Below the pieces are notes generated by a model. The model did not search any database. It worked only from the letters and a program-made list of their open reading frames with translations, and was not told the DNA's origin. The translations under genes were made by a program, and so were the position numbers. DNA of 64,000 nucleotides from Rhodoferax sp. (GTDB lineage: Bacteria; Pseudomonadota; Gammaproteobacteria; Burkholderiales; Burkholderiaceae_C): contig PKWM01000018.1 in assembly GCA_003133245.1 (NCBI GenBank), positions 1-64,000 on the forward strand. Direction: 5' to 3'. Positions 43,761-53,100 of this stretch are shown here, in pieces; position 1 is the stretch's first letter; each line of letters starts with the position of its first letter.

Positions 43761-44957
43761 TCAAATCACCTTGGCAATCGACGCACAGACGTAGTCAATG
43801 TTCTTGTCGTTAAGCGCGGCAACGCACATGCGACCGCTGTCGGTGCCATAGACGCCAAATTCGCTGCGCAGACGCACCATTTGGTCTTTGGAGAGACCAG
43901 AATAACTGAACATGCCGATCTGGCTGGTGATGAAACTCATGTCTTGCTTGATGCCCGCCGCCTTGAGACCTTCCACCAGCTTTTGGCGCATGGTCTTGAT
44001 GCGCGTGCGCATTTCACCCAGTTCCTTTTCCCACAGGGCGCGCAATTCGGGGTTGCCGAGCACGGCGGTCACAATGGCACCGCCCTGGGTGGGTGGGTTG
44101 CTATAGTTGGTGCGGATCACGATTTTGAGCTGGCTCAAAACCCGGCCCGCTTCTTCTTTGCTTTCGCACAGCACGCTGAGTGCGCCGACACGCTCACCAT
44201 ACAGGCTGAAGCTCTTGCTGAAACTGGTGGCAACGAAAAACATCAGGCCGGCGGCAACAAATTTACCAATGACGGCACCGTCTTCGGTCAGGCCGTAGCC
44301 AAAGCCCTGGTAGGCCATGTCAAGAAAAGGAGTCAGCCTGTGGGCCTTGACGCTGGCAATAACCTGATCCCATTGGGCCGGGCTGATGTCGTAGCCGGTC
44401 GGGTTGTGGCAGCAGGCGTGCAACACCACCACGGTGCCCGGGGCGGCCGCATCAAGGTCAGCCAACATGCCAGCGAAATTGAGGCTGCGCGTTTGCGCGT
44501 CGTAGTAACGGTAGTTTTCCACTTTGAAACCTGCGCTGGTAAACAGGGCAAGGTGGTTTTCCCAACTGGGGTCGCTGATCAGCACCTTGGCATCGGGGTT
44601 GAGCTTCCTCAAAAAATCGGCGCCCACCTTGAGTCCACCGGTGCCTCCCAGCGCCTGCACGGTGGCCACGCGGGCGCTCTTGACCGGCTCACTCTCAGCA
44701 CCAAATACCAGCGACTTGACCGCTGCGTCATAGGCAGCAATACCGTCGATCGGCAGGTAGCCGTGTGGCTTGGGCGCGTCGGCCATGGCTTTTTCGGCCG
44801 CCAAGACGCATTGCAGCAGCGGCAGCTTGCCGTTGGCATCAAAGTACACGCCCACGCCTAGATTGACTTTGGCCGGGTTGGGGTCGGCGTTGAATTGTTC
44901 ATTGAGACCAAGAATTGGATCGCGCGGCGCCATTTCGACAGCAGAGAAGATTGACAT
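43761..44957 (-). CDS. tyrB: aromatic amino acid aminotransferase (TyrB/AspC family)
   Basis: 398 residues, AGGACC upstream of the ATG. Fold type I aminotransferase of the AspC/TyrB group: MAPRDPILGLNEQFNADPNP and KVNLGVGVYFDANGKLP at the N-terminus, HACCHNPTGYD with the PLP-contacting Asn near 185, and the PLP-lysine in SFSKSFSLYGERVGAL near 247. The substrate arginine lies in the C-terminal domain (GRMCVAALN). It transaminates aromatic amino acids and aspartate with 2-oxoglutarate. AspC versus TyrB cannot be decided with certainty from the sequence alone. Confidence 0.9.
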   Translation of the reverse strand: MSIFSAVEMAPRDPILGLNEQFNADPNPAKVNLGVGVYFDANGKLPLLQCVLAAEKAMADAPKPHGYLPIDGIAAYDAAVKSLVFGAESEPVKSARVATVQALGGTGGLKVGADFLRKLNPDAKVLISDPSWENHLALFTSAGFKVENYRYYDAQTRSLNFAGMLADLDAAAPGTVVVLHACCHNPTGYDISPAQWDQVIASVKAHRLTPFLDMAYQGFGYGLTEDGAVIGKFVAAGLMFFVATSFSKSFSLYGERVGALSVLCESKEEAGRVLSQLKIVIRTNYSNPPTQGGAIVTAVLGNPELRALWEKELGEMRTRIKTMRQKLVEGLKAAGIKQDMSFITSQIGMFSYSGLSKDQMVRLRSEFGVYGTDSGRMCVAALNDKNIDYVCASIAKVI

Positions 44958-45079
44958 GGTGAAGGTCCTGTTAAGTTTGGAAGGAAGAAAATTTTGCAGC
45001 GCTGTAGCGCTGGGTTACTTTGTATTTTACTGATCGCCACGACCACCAAGTTGCCGCTTGGGCACGCGACTCGTGGTGA

Positions 45080-45916
45080 CTACTTTGGTATGCCCAAAAG
45101 CTGGACCCAGTAAACGCCCATTGTGCTGGTGGCGCTGATTGCGAGCGCGACACCCATTTCGGTGTACATGCCGTTCATCAGGTTGGCACAATGCGCTGGG
45201 CTCTTAAGCCAGCCAGCGACTGTCTGCTCGGGCGACATATAACCGGCCGCGATGTTCTCACCGATCATCCGGTAGCGGTATCCCGAACGCGTGACTCGCT
45301 GCGCGGAGGTTGAACCGTCGCGTCCGGTGTGGCTGAAGTAGTTGTTCGCGGCCATGTCGGTGGCGTGCAGGGACGCCGCGTTTTCCAGAGTCTCATTCCA
45401 TTTGAGCGAGCGCGCGGTGCCAAAGGTCTGGTCGCCACATCTGCGTGTTTGGGCGCGTGCCTGGTTGACGAGCGTGAGCATGCGCTCGGTGATCTGCTGG
45501 CGCGTCATGTCCACTTTGGGCGCGAACGGCGCGGCTAGCACGATCCAGATTTGATTGCTGTCTTCGTGCACGCCGATTGCGGAGAGCGTCGGAGTGCTAA
45601 TTTGGGCGCAATAGCGCCCTGCGAGAAGTGTTTCGAGCTGTGCGTGCAGGCCTTCCCCAGCGAGGGTGATGACGTATACCTCGGACATGCGGTAACCCTC
45701 GGACTTGAGCGCAGCATCGAGCGACTCACCGCGTGCCAACCGGGCGGCAGTGGCATTGAGCGCGTCGTGTGCCACGACCAGCGGCGCGGCTGATGCGCAG
45801 GCACCACCCGGGGCGCGCAGGCGATTCACGATGCGCAGCACATCGTCGCTTCGTGCCTGCACACACTGACTTGCCGCGACCAGCGCGAACAATGCAATCT
45901 TCAAAATAGTTTTCAT
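45080..45916 (-). CDS. secreted CAP (SCP/PR-1) domain protein
   Basis: 278 residues from ATG 45916, which gives a normal signal peptide (MKTILKIALFALVAASQCVQA). A start at 45943 adds nine residues; neither has a strong ribosome site. An N-terminal domain of about 130 residues has no recognised family. The C-terminal CAP domain (about 145-275) has the signature pieces ERMLTLVNQARAQ, ASLHATDMAANNYFSHTGRDG, GENIAAGYMSPEQTVAGWLKSPAHCANLMN and YTEMGVALA. It contains the conserved H..E..H set that binds metal in this family. It is probably periplasmic or secreted; the biochemical role is unknown. Confidence 0.85.
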   Translation of the reverse strand: MKTILKIALFALVAASQCVQARSDDVLRIVNRLRAPGGACASAAPLVVAHDALNATAARLARGESLDAALKSEGYRMSEVYVITLAGEGLHAQLETLLAGRYCAQISTPTLSAIGVHEDSNQIWIVLAAPFAPKVDMTRQQITERMLTLVNQARAQTRRCGDQTFGTARSLKWNETLENAASLHATDMAANNYFSHTGRDGSTSAQRVTRSGYRYRMIGENIAAGYMSPEQTVAGWLKSPAHCANLMNGMYTEMGVALAISATSTMGVYWVQLLGIPK

Positions 45917-46309
45917 CAATGGGAGGGGGCGTTCATCGTTCATCGGGTGAAGGCTATCGGGCTGACCCTAGTACTCAGACACAGCCAATTCGCCATCAAG
46001 GTGTTGTAAAAAACTTGCAGGCACTGGGGCGCGTCCACTTGCATACACGCTTGCGTCAGCGGCTGGTTTTGCTTCCAGCCGGGTTGCCGATATGTCAGAA
46101 AATCACGCCGGTTTATCACGGTTTGGCCCTGCGCTGGAATATGCGGCGCGCGAACTTCAAAATCGAGATTGGCAGAACCGGCAACAAAAACCATGGTCAT
46201 TCCAGTGGGAAAATCAAAAGTGCAGGCACAAAATTATGCGTGACAAATTGGACGATAGATGCAAGAGATGGTACGCGACGCTGTTACAGTGCAGGCCTTT
46301 GGAGGTTTC
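45917..46309. other. 393-bp intergenic stretch with a ribokinase remnant
   Basis: No intact gene. The minus strand between 46063 and 46200 carries the N-terminal remnant of a PfkB-family sugar kinase (separate entry). The remainder contains no ORF with recognisable similarity. The promoter of the amino-acid binding protein at 46310 should lie near 46210-46290. Confidence 0.5.
46063..46200 (-). pseudogene. N-terminal fragment of a PfkB/ribokinase-family gene
   Basis: From ATG 46200 the minus strand reads VFVAGSANLDFEVRAPHIP, then GQTVINRRDFLTY, close to the first 45 residues of ribokinases (VxGSxNxDxxxxxxxxPxxGET). The following glycine-rich substrate motif PGGKGANQ appears as PGWKQNQ, with a codon lost and changes to Trp and Gln. 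After that no similarity is seen. Ribokinases have about 300 residues, so this is a broken leftover. Confidence 0.55.
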
Positions 46310-47506
46310 ATGAAGCAACTTATTGCAGTTTTTTTGTTTTTATCGGCGCTCACCGCGCAGGCCCAGAGTGGTCCGATCAAAATCGGTGAAATCAACAGCT
46401 ATTCCAGCATGCCACAGTTCACAACGCCTTACCGGCAGGGCTGGCAACTGGCGGTTGAGGAGATTAATGCAGCGGGTGGGTTGCTGGGCCGCAAGGTCGA
46501 AGTGATAGCGCGCGACGATGCTGGCAAGCCCGAGGAAGCGCTGCGCCACGCGGTGGAACTCACCAGCAATGAAAAAGTGGATGTGCTGGCGGGCGGTTAT
46601 TTATCCAACGTCGGACTGGCTTTGGCGGACCATGCGGCCAAGAACAAGCGTCTGTTTGTGGCAAGCGAACCCTTGACCGACGCGATCGTCTGGGACAAGG
46701 GCAACCGATACACCTTCCGGCTGCGCCCCAGCACCTATATGCAGGCCGCGATGCTGGTTGAAGAAGCGGCAAAATTACCCGCCAAGCGCTGGGCCACAAT
46801 TGCGCCCAATTACGAGTATGGTCAAAGCGCGGTGGCCAACTTCAAGGAATTGCTCAAAGCCAAGCGGCCCGACGTTGAATTTGTCGCCGAGCAGTGGCCC
46901 GTGCTGGGCAAGCTTGATGCGGGCACCACCTTGCAAGCGCTGATGCAAGCCAAACCCGATGCCATTTTCAACGTGACTTTTGGTGCCGACCTGGCCAAGC
47001 TGGTGCGCGAGGGCAACCAGCGCAATGTGTTTCCGAAAACGCCGGTGGTGTCACTGCTCTCGGGCGAGCCCGAGTACCTTGATGTGCTGAAAGACGAAAC
47101 GCCGCGCGGCTGGATCGTGACCGGTTATCCGTGGGATCAGATTGACAGCCGCGAGCACGCCTCGTTTGCCGCGAGTTATTACAAGAAATTCCATGAAAAC
47201 CCGAAGGTCGGTTCGGTGGTCGGTTACGCCACCATGCAGGCCATTTTTGCGGCCATCAAGAAAGCCAAAAGTACCGACAACGAAAAACTGGTGGTTGCCA
47301 TGCGCGGTCTTAAATTCAGTACGCCGTTTGGCCCAGCCGAATTCCGTGCGCTAGACCAGCAGTCCACCATGGGCGCTTTTGTTGGCAAGCTTGATCAGCG
47401 TGCTGGCAAAGGCACCATGGTGCAGTGGCACTACGCCGACGGCAAGTCCTACATGCCCAGCGATGCGTATGTGAAGGCGCGCCGACCCGCCGCAGCGATG
47501 CAGTAA
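46310..47506 (+). CDS. ABC transporter periplasmic amino-acid-binding protein (type I, LivK-like)
   Basis: 398 residues from ATG 46310 with GGAGG 4 bases upstream; an ORF extension to 46259 is not needed. Signal peptide LIAVFLFLSALTAQA-QS. Mature part: IKIGEINSYSS, WQLAVEEINAAGGLLGRKVEV, VDVLAGGYLSNVGLALADHAAKN, and later WATIAPNYEYGQSAV, a pattern of Peripla_BP_6 branched-chain amino acid/amide binding proteins. The permease and ATPase genes are absent here, so it is an orphan binding protein. The ligand is unknown. Confidence 0.88.
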   Translation: MKQLIAVFLFLSALTAQAQSGPIKIGEINSYSSMPQFTTPYRQGWQLAVEEINAAGGLLGRKVEVIARDDAGKPEEALRHAVELTSNEKVDVLAGGYLSNVGLALADHAAKNKRLFVASEPLTDAIVWDKGNRYTFRLRPSTYMQAAMLVEEAAKLPAKRWATIAPNYEYGQSAVANFKELLKAKRPDVEFVAEQWPVLGKLDAGTTLQALMQAKPDAIFNVTFGADLAKLVREGNQRNVFPKTPVVSLLSGEPEYLDVLKDETPRGWIVTGYPWDQIDSREHASFAASYYKKFHENPKVGSVVGYATMQAIFAAIKKAKSTDNEKLVVAMRGLKFSTPFGPAEFRALDQQSTMGAFVGKLDQRAGKGTMVQWHYADGKSYMPSDAYVKARRPAAAMQ

Positions 47507-47516
47507 GAGCGCCCGG

Positions 47517-47533
47517 CGTCTGGCAGACGTTTT
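47517..47533 (+). terminator. short hairpin after the LivK-like gene
   Basis: CGTCT-GGC-AGACG followed by TTTT on the plus strand, 11 bases after the gene. The stem is short (5 bp) and only tentatively a terminator. Confidence 0.35.
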
Positions 47534-47816
47534 AGTTGTTAGGCACTGCGCCGGTTGGCACATAGCCCTGCGCGGCGTCGGCGCCACTGCCAAAGAAATG
47601 ATTTTCCATTTGGCGCGCCAGGTACTGACGGGCGCGTGCATCGGCCAGATTCAAACGGTTTTCATTGACCAGCATGGTCTGGTGTTGCAACCAGACGGCC
47701 CAGGCCTCTTTGCTCACGCTCTGCCAGATGCGTTTGCCGAGTTCGCCTGGGTAGGGCGGAAAATCCAGACCTTCGGCTTCCCGGCCGAGTTTGATGCAAT
47801 TTACAGTGCGTGCCAT
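47532..47816 (-). CDS. yggX: Fe(2+)-trafficking / oxidative damage protection protein YggX
   Basis: 94 residues, matching the family closely: [20 protein letters not shown] with the single conserved Cys7, [30 protein letters not shown], and [14 protein letters not shown]. It protects iron-sulphur enzymes and helps iron supply. It is convergent with the LivK-like gene. Confidence 0.95.
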   Translation of the reverse strand: MARTVNCIKLGREAEGLDFPPYPGELGKRIWQSVSKEAWAVWLQHQTMLVNENRLNLADARARQYLARQMENHFFGSGADAAQGYVPTGAVPNN

Positions 47817-47899
47817 TTAGAGCCTTTTCAAATATCTTTCAAAGGCGTGACTGTAGCAAGCTTTTAAAGGCCATTGCACAGTGCGGTAAAATGCGACCT

Positions 47900-48130
47900 A
47901 TGGCAAAAGCTGACACAAAAACCAAAATGCTGGCCGACGGCCTGCGTTACAAATCCAAAGTATCGGGTTCCCCCTTCATGGCGGCAACGTCATTCGGGGC
48001 GGCGACGATGTCGTGCTTCCTATGTGGCAAGCATCGCGCTCGCTCGCAGATGGTAACGCGCAAAATACTTGGCAAGTCCCAGGCGGTGTGTTCACCGTCC
48101 TGCAAAGCGGCGGACGAAGCGTCTCGTTGA
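47900..48130 (+). CDS. small conserved CxxC protein (possible zinc finger), function unknown
   Basis: 76 residues from ATG 47900 (MAKADTKTKMLADGLRYKSK); ATG 47891 is a possible alternative. The N-terminus is basic. The C-terminal half has two cysteine pairs, CFLCGK and CSPSC, 22 residues apart, separated by basic residues (HRARSQMVTRKILGKSQ). This could bind zinc in a treble-clef-like way or resemble the FCSxxC DNA/RNA-binding zinc motifs. It stops 5 bases before the dsbB start, so the two may be co-transcribed. I do not recognise a named family. Confidence 0.6.
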   Translation: MAKADTKTKMLADGLRYKSKVSGSPFMAATSFGAATMSCFLCGKHRARSQMVTRKILGKSQAVCSPSCKAADEASR

Positions 48131-48134
48131 TTCC

Positions 48135-48650
48135 ATGGGGTTGCAGGTTTTGACGCGCTGGCCGGATCATTTCCCGCGGCGTATCTTTGCGCTCATTGGT
48201 CTGGTTTGCGTCGCGATGCTGGCGTTCAGCCAGTATTTGCAGCACGTTGTTGGCATCGAGCCGTGTCCCATGTGCATTGTTCAACGTTACGCTTTCGTAG
48301 CGCTAGCGCTCATTGCCGGTCTGGCAAGCTCCAGCAACAAAAAAAGTATTCACTTGGGCGGTGCCATGCTGCTGTTGTTGAGCGCTGCTTTTGGTGCTTA
48401 TGTTGCGGCCCGGCAAAGCTGGTTGCAGTGGTACCCGCCCGAGGTGCAGAGTTGCGGTCGTGATTTTTACGGGATGATCGAAGCCTTTCCGTTGCAGCGC
48501 GCCATCCCCATGATTTTCAAGGGCAGTGGCGACTGTAGCAAAGTCGATTGGACTTTTCTTGGTGGCTCCATTGCGAACTGGGCATTCGTATGTTTTAGCG
48601 TCTTCACCGTGCTGGCGCTGGCGCTGATCATGCGGCAAGTCAGACGTTGA
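48135..48650 (+). CDS. dsbB: disulfide bond formation protein DsbB
   Basis: 171 residues from ATG 48135; the ORF remains open further upstream inside the small neighbour, but this start fits the family. Four membrane helices. First redox pair PCPMC at about 41-45 after the first helix (quinone-linked), then second pair in QSCGRDF and GDCSKV on the large periplasmic loop. It reoxidises DsbA with quinone as acceptor. The partner dsbA is not in the window. Confidence 0.9.
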   Translation: MGLQVLTRWPDHFPRRIFALIGLVCVAMLAFSQYLQHVVGIEPCPMCIVQRYAFVALALIAGLASSSNKKSIHLGGAMLLLLSAAFGAYVAARQSWLQWYPPEVQSCGRDFYGMIEAFPLQRAIPMIFKGSGDCSKVDWTFLGGSIANWAFVCFSVFTVLALALIMRQVRR

Positions 48651-48653
48651 CCC

Positions 48654-50000
48654 TTACAGTTTTTTCACCAATACCTGGCTTTTGCGATCCCAGTTGTATT
48701 TGCGCTTGCGGGCATCGGGCAGCCAGTCAGGATCAACCAATTCGAAGCCGCGTTTGAGGAACCAATGCGCGGTACGGGTCGTCAGGACAAAAATACTCGC
48801 CAATCCAGCCGCCTTGGCACGTTGTTCAATTCGCTTTAAAACCCGCTCGCCGTCGCCTTCGCCCTGAACTTGAGGTGACACGGTCAGCGCCGCCATTTCG
48901 GCCGTGCGGGCCTCTGGGTAGGGGTAGAGCGCGGCACAGGCAAAAATGACACCATCGTGCTCAATCACACTGTAGAGGCCCACATCGCGCTCGATTTCCG
49001 TGCGACTGCGTTTGGCCAGGGTGCCATCTTTCTCAAACGGTTCAATCAGTTGCAAAATGCCGCCCACATCCTCTACCGTTGCCTCACGCAGGCTTTCCAG
49101 TTTTTCATCTACCACCATGGTGCCAATGCCATCGTGCACATAAACCTCCAGCAGGATGGAACCATCGACTGCGAAGGGAATGATGTGGCTGCGTTCGACG
49201 CCGCCTTTGCAGGCCTGGACGCAGTGTTGAAGGTAAAAAGCTGTGTCGCTGGGCAGGTTGGCCAAGGGTAACTCGGCTAACAACTTTTCTGCCGTGGCCA
49301 GTGGCAACTCGGTATCGATGGGGTTGTCGTCACCCTCTGGTTGCTCTGGATGGAGACGAATGCCGGCAATTTCAGTGACAAAAATAAGTTTGTCAGCTTG
49401 CAGTGCAATGGCGACTGAAGTAGCAACTTCTTCCATCGTCAGGTTAAAGGCCTCACCAGTCGGTGAAAAGCCAAATGGTGAAAGCAACACCATGGCACCA
49501 AAGTCGAGCGAGCGCAAGATACCCGCAGTATCAACCTTGCGCACCAGACCGGAAGACTGAAAATCGACTCCATCGACAATGCCCACCGGTCGCGCCGTGA
49601 GAAAGTTGCCTGAGATCATCCGCACCGTGGAGCCCGCCATTGGGGTGTTGGGCAGCCCCTGGCTAAAAGCAGCTTCAATTTCGTAGCGCAACTGGCCAGC
49701 CGCTTCCTGTGCGCAGTCCAGCGAAATTTCATCGGTGATGCGCATGCCGTGTGAATAGCGCGAAGTGTGCCCCTTGGCCTTGAGCTGCTCATTGACCTGC
49801 GGCCGAAAACCATGGATCAGCACGATTTTTACGCCCATGCTCTGGATCATCGCCAGGTCCTGCGCCAGGTGTTGCAGCTTGCCCGCCGCAATGGCTTCAC
49901 CGGCAATCCCCACCACAAAAGTCTGGTTGCGAAATTTGTGGATGTAAGGTGCGACCGAGCGAAACCAGGGAACGAAGGTGAAGTTGAAGACAGAGGACAT
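48654..50000 (-). CDS. argA: amino-acid N-acetyltransferase (N-acetylglutamate synthase)
   Basis: 448 residues. The N-terminal amino acid kinase-like domain (to about 290) binds arginine for feedback control: FVVGIAGEAIAAGKLQHLAQDLA, VLIHGFRPQVNEQL, MISGNFLTARPVGI. The C-terminal GNAT domain contains VIEHDGVIFACAALYPYP, VSPQVQGEGDGERVLKRIEQ (acetyl-CoA pyrophosphate loop) and TRTAHWFLKRGFELVD. It starts arginine synthesis. Divergent from hrpA, with 102 bases between, as is usual in betaproteobacteria. Confidence 0.95.
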   Translation of the reverse strand: MSSVFNFTFVPWFRSVAPYIHKFRNQTFVVGIAGEAIAAGKLQHLAQDLAMIQSMGVKIVLIHGFRPQVNEQLKAKGHTSRYSHGMRITDEISLDCAQEAAGQLRYEIEAAFSQGLPNTPMAGSTVRMISGNFLTARPVGIVDGVDFQSSGLVRKVDTAGILRSLDFGAMVLLSPFGFSPTGEAFNLTMEEVATSVAIALQADKLIFVTEIAGIRLHPEQPEGDDNPIDTELPLATAEKLLAELPLANLPSDTAFYLQHCVQACKGGVERSHIIPFAVDGSILLEVYVHDGIGTMVVDEKLESLREATVEDVGGILQLIEPFEKDGTLAKRSRTEIERDVGLYSVIEHDGVIFACAALYPYPEARTAEMAALTVSPQVQGEGDGERVLKRIEQRAKAAGLASIFVLTTRTAHWFLKRGFELVDPDWLPDARKRKYNWDRKSQVLVKKL

Positions 50001-50102
50001 GGTGGGCGCAGGCCTTGGTTAAATAGCCGAAAAGTGTAGCAGCCAGACACGACCGGTTAAACTGTGACGCGCCGGTGCGGTTTGCGCTAACCTTTATTTG
50101 CA

Positions 50103-53100
50103 ATGATGCTGACTGCTTGCCTACTTGAACCCATTGAAAGCCAATTGAGTGCACCGACCTTGAAAATTGACTTTCCCGAATCGCTTCCAGTTTCCGCCAG
50201 GCGCGACGAAATCATGGCGGCCATGGCGGCGCACCAAGTCATCATTGTCTGCGGTGAAACCGGCTCCGGCAAAACGACGCAACTGCCCAAAATCGCGTTG
50301 GCCATGGGGCGCGGCAAGCTGAACTATCCTCTGGTGAATCCTGATGGCTTGCGCGCCCCACCGGGCAAGCTCATCGGCCACACGCAGCCGCGCCGCATCG
50401 CCGCCTCAAGCGTGGCCAAGCGCATTGCCCAGGAGCTCAACACGACCCTGGGCGATGTGGTCGGTTTCAAAGTGCGGTTTCAGGATCGGATCAGCCGTGA
50501 CACCTCGGTCAAGTTGATGACCGATGGCATTTTGCTGGCCGAGACGCAAACGGACCCGCTTCTGAAGGGCTACGACACCCTCATCATTGACGAAGCGCAT
50601 GAGCGCAGCCTGAACATTGATTTTTTGCTCGGCTACTTGCGCCAGATCCTGCCGCGCCGACCCGATTTGAAAGTTGTGGTCACCTCGGCCACCATCGACG
50701 CGCAACGTTTTGCCGAACACTTTGCGGTCAAAGGAATCCCTGCTCCGGTCATCATTGTTTCCGGGCGCATGTTCCCGGTGGAGCAACGCTGGCGGCCGTT
50801 TGAAGAATCGCGTGATTACGACTTGAACTGTGCCATTGCCGATGCTGTCGATGAATTGTGGCGCGACATTCACAACAGTGGCGACATTCTGGTTTTTTTG
50901 CCGGGCGAGCGCGAGATCCGTGAGGCCGCCGATTATTTGCGCGGCCACTTAAGCCACCAGCCGCTATTTCGCAATGCCGAAGTGTTGCCCTTGTTTGCGC
51001 GCTTGAGTCAGGTCGAACAAGACCGCATTTTCGACGGCCACAGCGGCCGACGCATCATCCTGGCCACCAATGTGGCCGAGACCTCGCTCACAGTACCCGG
51101 CATCAAATACGTGATTGACGTTGGCACGGCACGCATGAAACGCTACAGTTTCAGAAGCAAAGTGGAGCAGTTGCTGGTGGAACCCATCAGCCAAAGCTCG
51201 GCCAACCAGCGCGCCGGGCGTTGTGGTCGGGTAGCCAACGGCATCTGCGTCCGACTATATGATCAAAAAGATTTTGACGCTCGTCCGCGTTTTACCGACC
51301 CGGAAATTTTGCGTTCATCGCTGGCCGGTGTCATCCTGCGTATGAAGTCGCTGCACTTTGGCGTGGTGGAGGACTTTCCGTTCATCGAGCGCCCCTCGGG
51401 CCGCGCCATCGCCGATGGCTATCAACTGCTCAATGAGCTCGGTGCGGTCGATGACGCCAATGAGCTTACGGCAACGGGTCAGGAGCTGGCCAAATTGCCA
51501 CTGGATCCGCGCGTGGGCCGCATGATTCTGGAGGCACGCAGTCGTGAGGCATTGGACGAAGTGCTTGTGATTGCCTCGGCTCTGAGCGTGCAGGATGTGC
51601 GCGACCGGCCGATGGAGGCGCAACAGCAGGCCGATCAGGCACATGTCAAGTTTGATGACGAAAAGAGTGAATTCAGCGGGTATTTGAAATTGTGGAAGTG
51701 GCTGGAAGACAGTCGGGGCGGTGGTCATCATGTGCCCGCTGGCGCGGGCATGCCAGAAAAAGGGGTCAGAGCACGATCTTTGGAGCACTCCGCTAACGCG
51801 GATCACTCCCGAAATCGCGATCTGACCCCAATTTCTAGCAAACTCTCCAATCGGCAATATGAACAGTTACTCAGGCAAAACTTCGTCAATATTCGTCGTT
51901 TGCGCGAGTGGCGTGACATCCATTCTCAATTGCACACCGTGGTGGCCGAGCACAAGTGGCGACTGAACACAACGCCGGCGAGCTATGAGCAATTGCATCT
52001 GTCGATGCTCTCTGGACTGCTCGGCAATATTGGTTGCAAGTTGGAAACCGATGGCGCATCGGGCGAATATCTGGGGGCCCGTGGCATCAAGTTTTACCCG
52101 CATCCGGGCGCGCACTTGGTCAAAAAACCCGGCCGCTGGATTGTGGCCGCTGAATTGGTGGAGACCACTCGTCTTTTTGGTCGCGGCATTGCAGCCATCG
52201 AGCCGCAATGGCTGGAACAAGTCGGTAGCCACCTGCTCAAGAAGCAGTTGCTCGACCCGCATTGGGAAAAAAAAGCCGCTGAGGTGGTTGCGCTGGAGCG
52301 CGCTACGCTCTACGGCGTTGTAATCTACAGCGGACGCCGGGTCAATTACGGTCGCGTGGATTTGGCCGGTGCGCGTGAAGTTTTTATCCGTGAAGCGCTG
52401 GTGGGGGGCCAGTGGGAGACCAAGCTGCCTTTTCTGCAAGCCAACCAGAAACTTATTGAGCAGGTGGAAGCTCTGGAACACAAAGCGCGCCGCCAGGACG
52501 TGTTGGTCGATGAGGAGTTGATTTATGCTTTTTACGACCAGCAATTGTCGGCCGACGTTTGCAGTGGTTACAGTTTTGAGCATTGGTATCGCGAAGCGCT
52601 CAAGCGCCAACCCAAACTTTTGCTGTTGACACGTGAAGAACTGATGCGGCATGAGGCCGCCGGTATCACCACCGAGTCTTTCCCTAAAACCATTCGCCTG
52701 GGCGGTGTGGACTGTGCATGTACTTACCTGCACGAGCCGGGCGATGCCAAGGATGGTCTGACGGTGACAGTGCCGCTGTTTGTATTGAATCAGGTCAATG
52801 AAGAACGCTGCGAATGGCTGGTGCCAGGCATGCTCAAAGACAAAATTCAGGCGTTGCTCAAGACCTTGCACCAACGTCCGCGTTCGCGCCTGGTGCCACT
52901 GCCCGAGACCGCCAGCAAGATGGCCCAGATATTGAATGCGCCCGAGGTCTTCGGCTGCGGATCGCTGTTGGATGCGGTGCTGAAGCTGGTGCGCCAGAGT
53001 ACCTCGCTCGATGTGGTGCGCGCCGACATCAAGGTGGAAATGCTCAGTCCGTATTTGTTCATGAACTTGCGGGTGGTTGATGAGCACGCTCGCCAGCTCG

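Noticed and set aside
43674-44861. 395-codon open frame opposite the aromatic aminotransferase gene
   Set aside because: Antisense shadow of a clear aminotransferase with PLP motifs; the frame shows no domain pattern.
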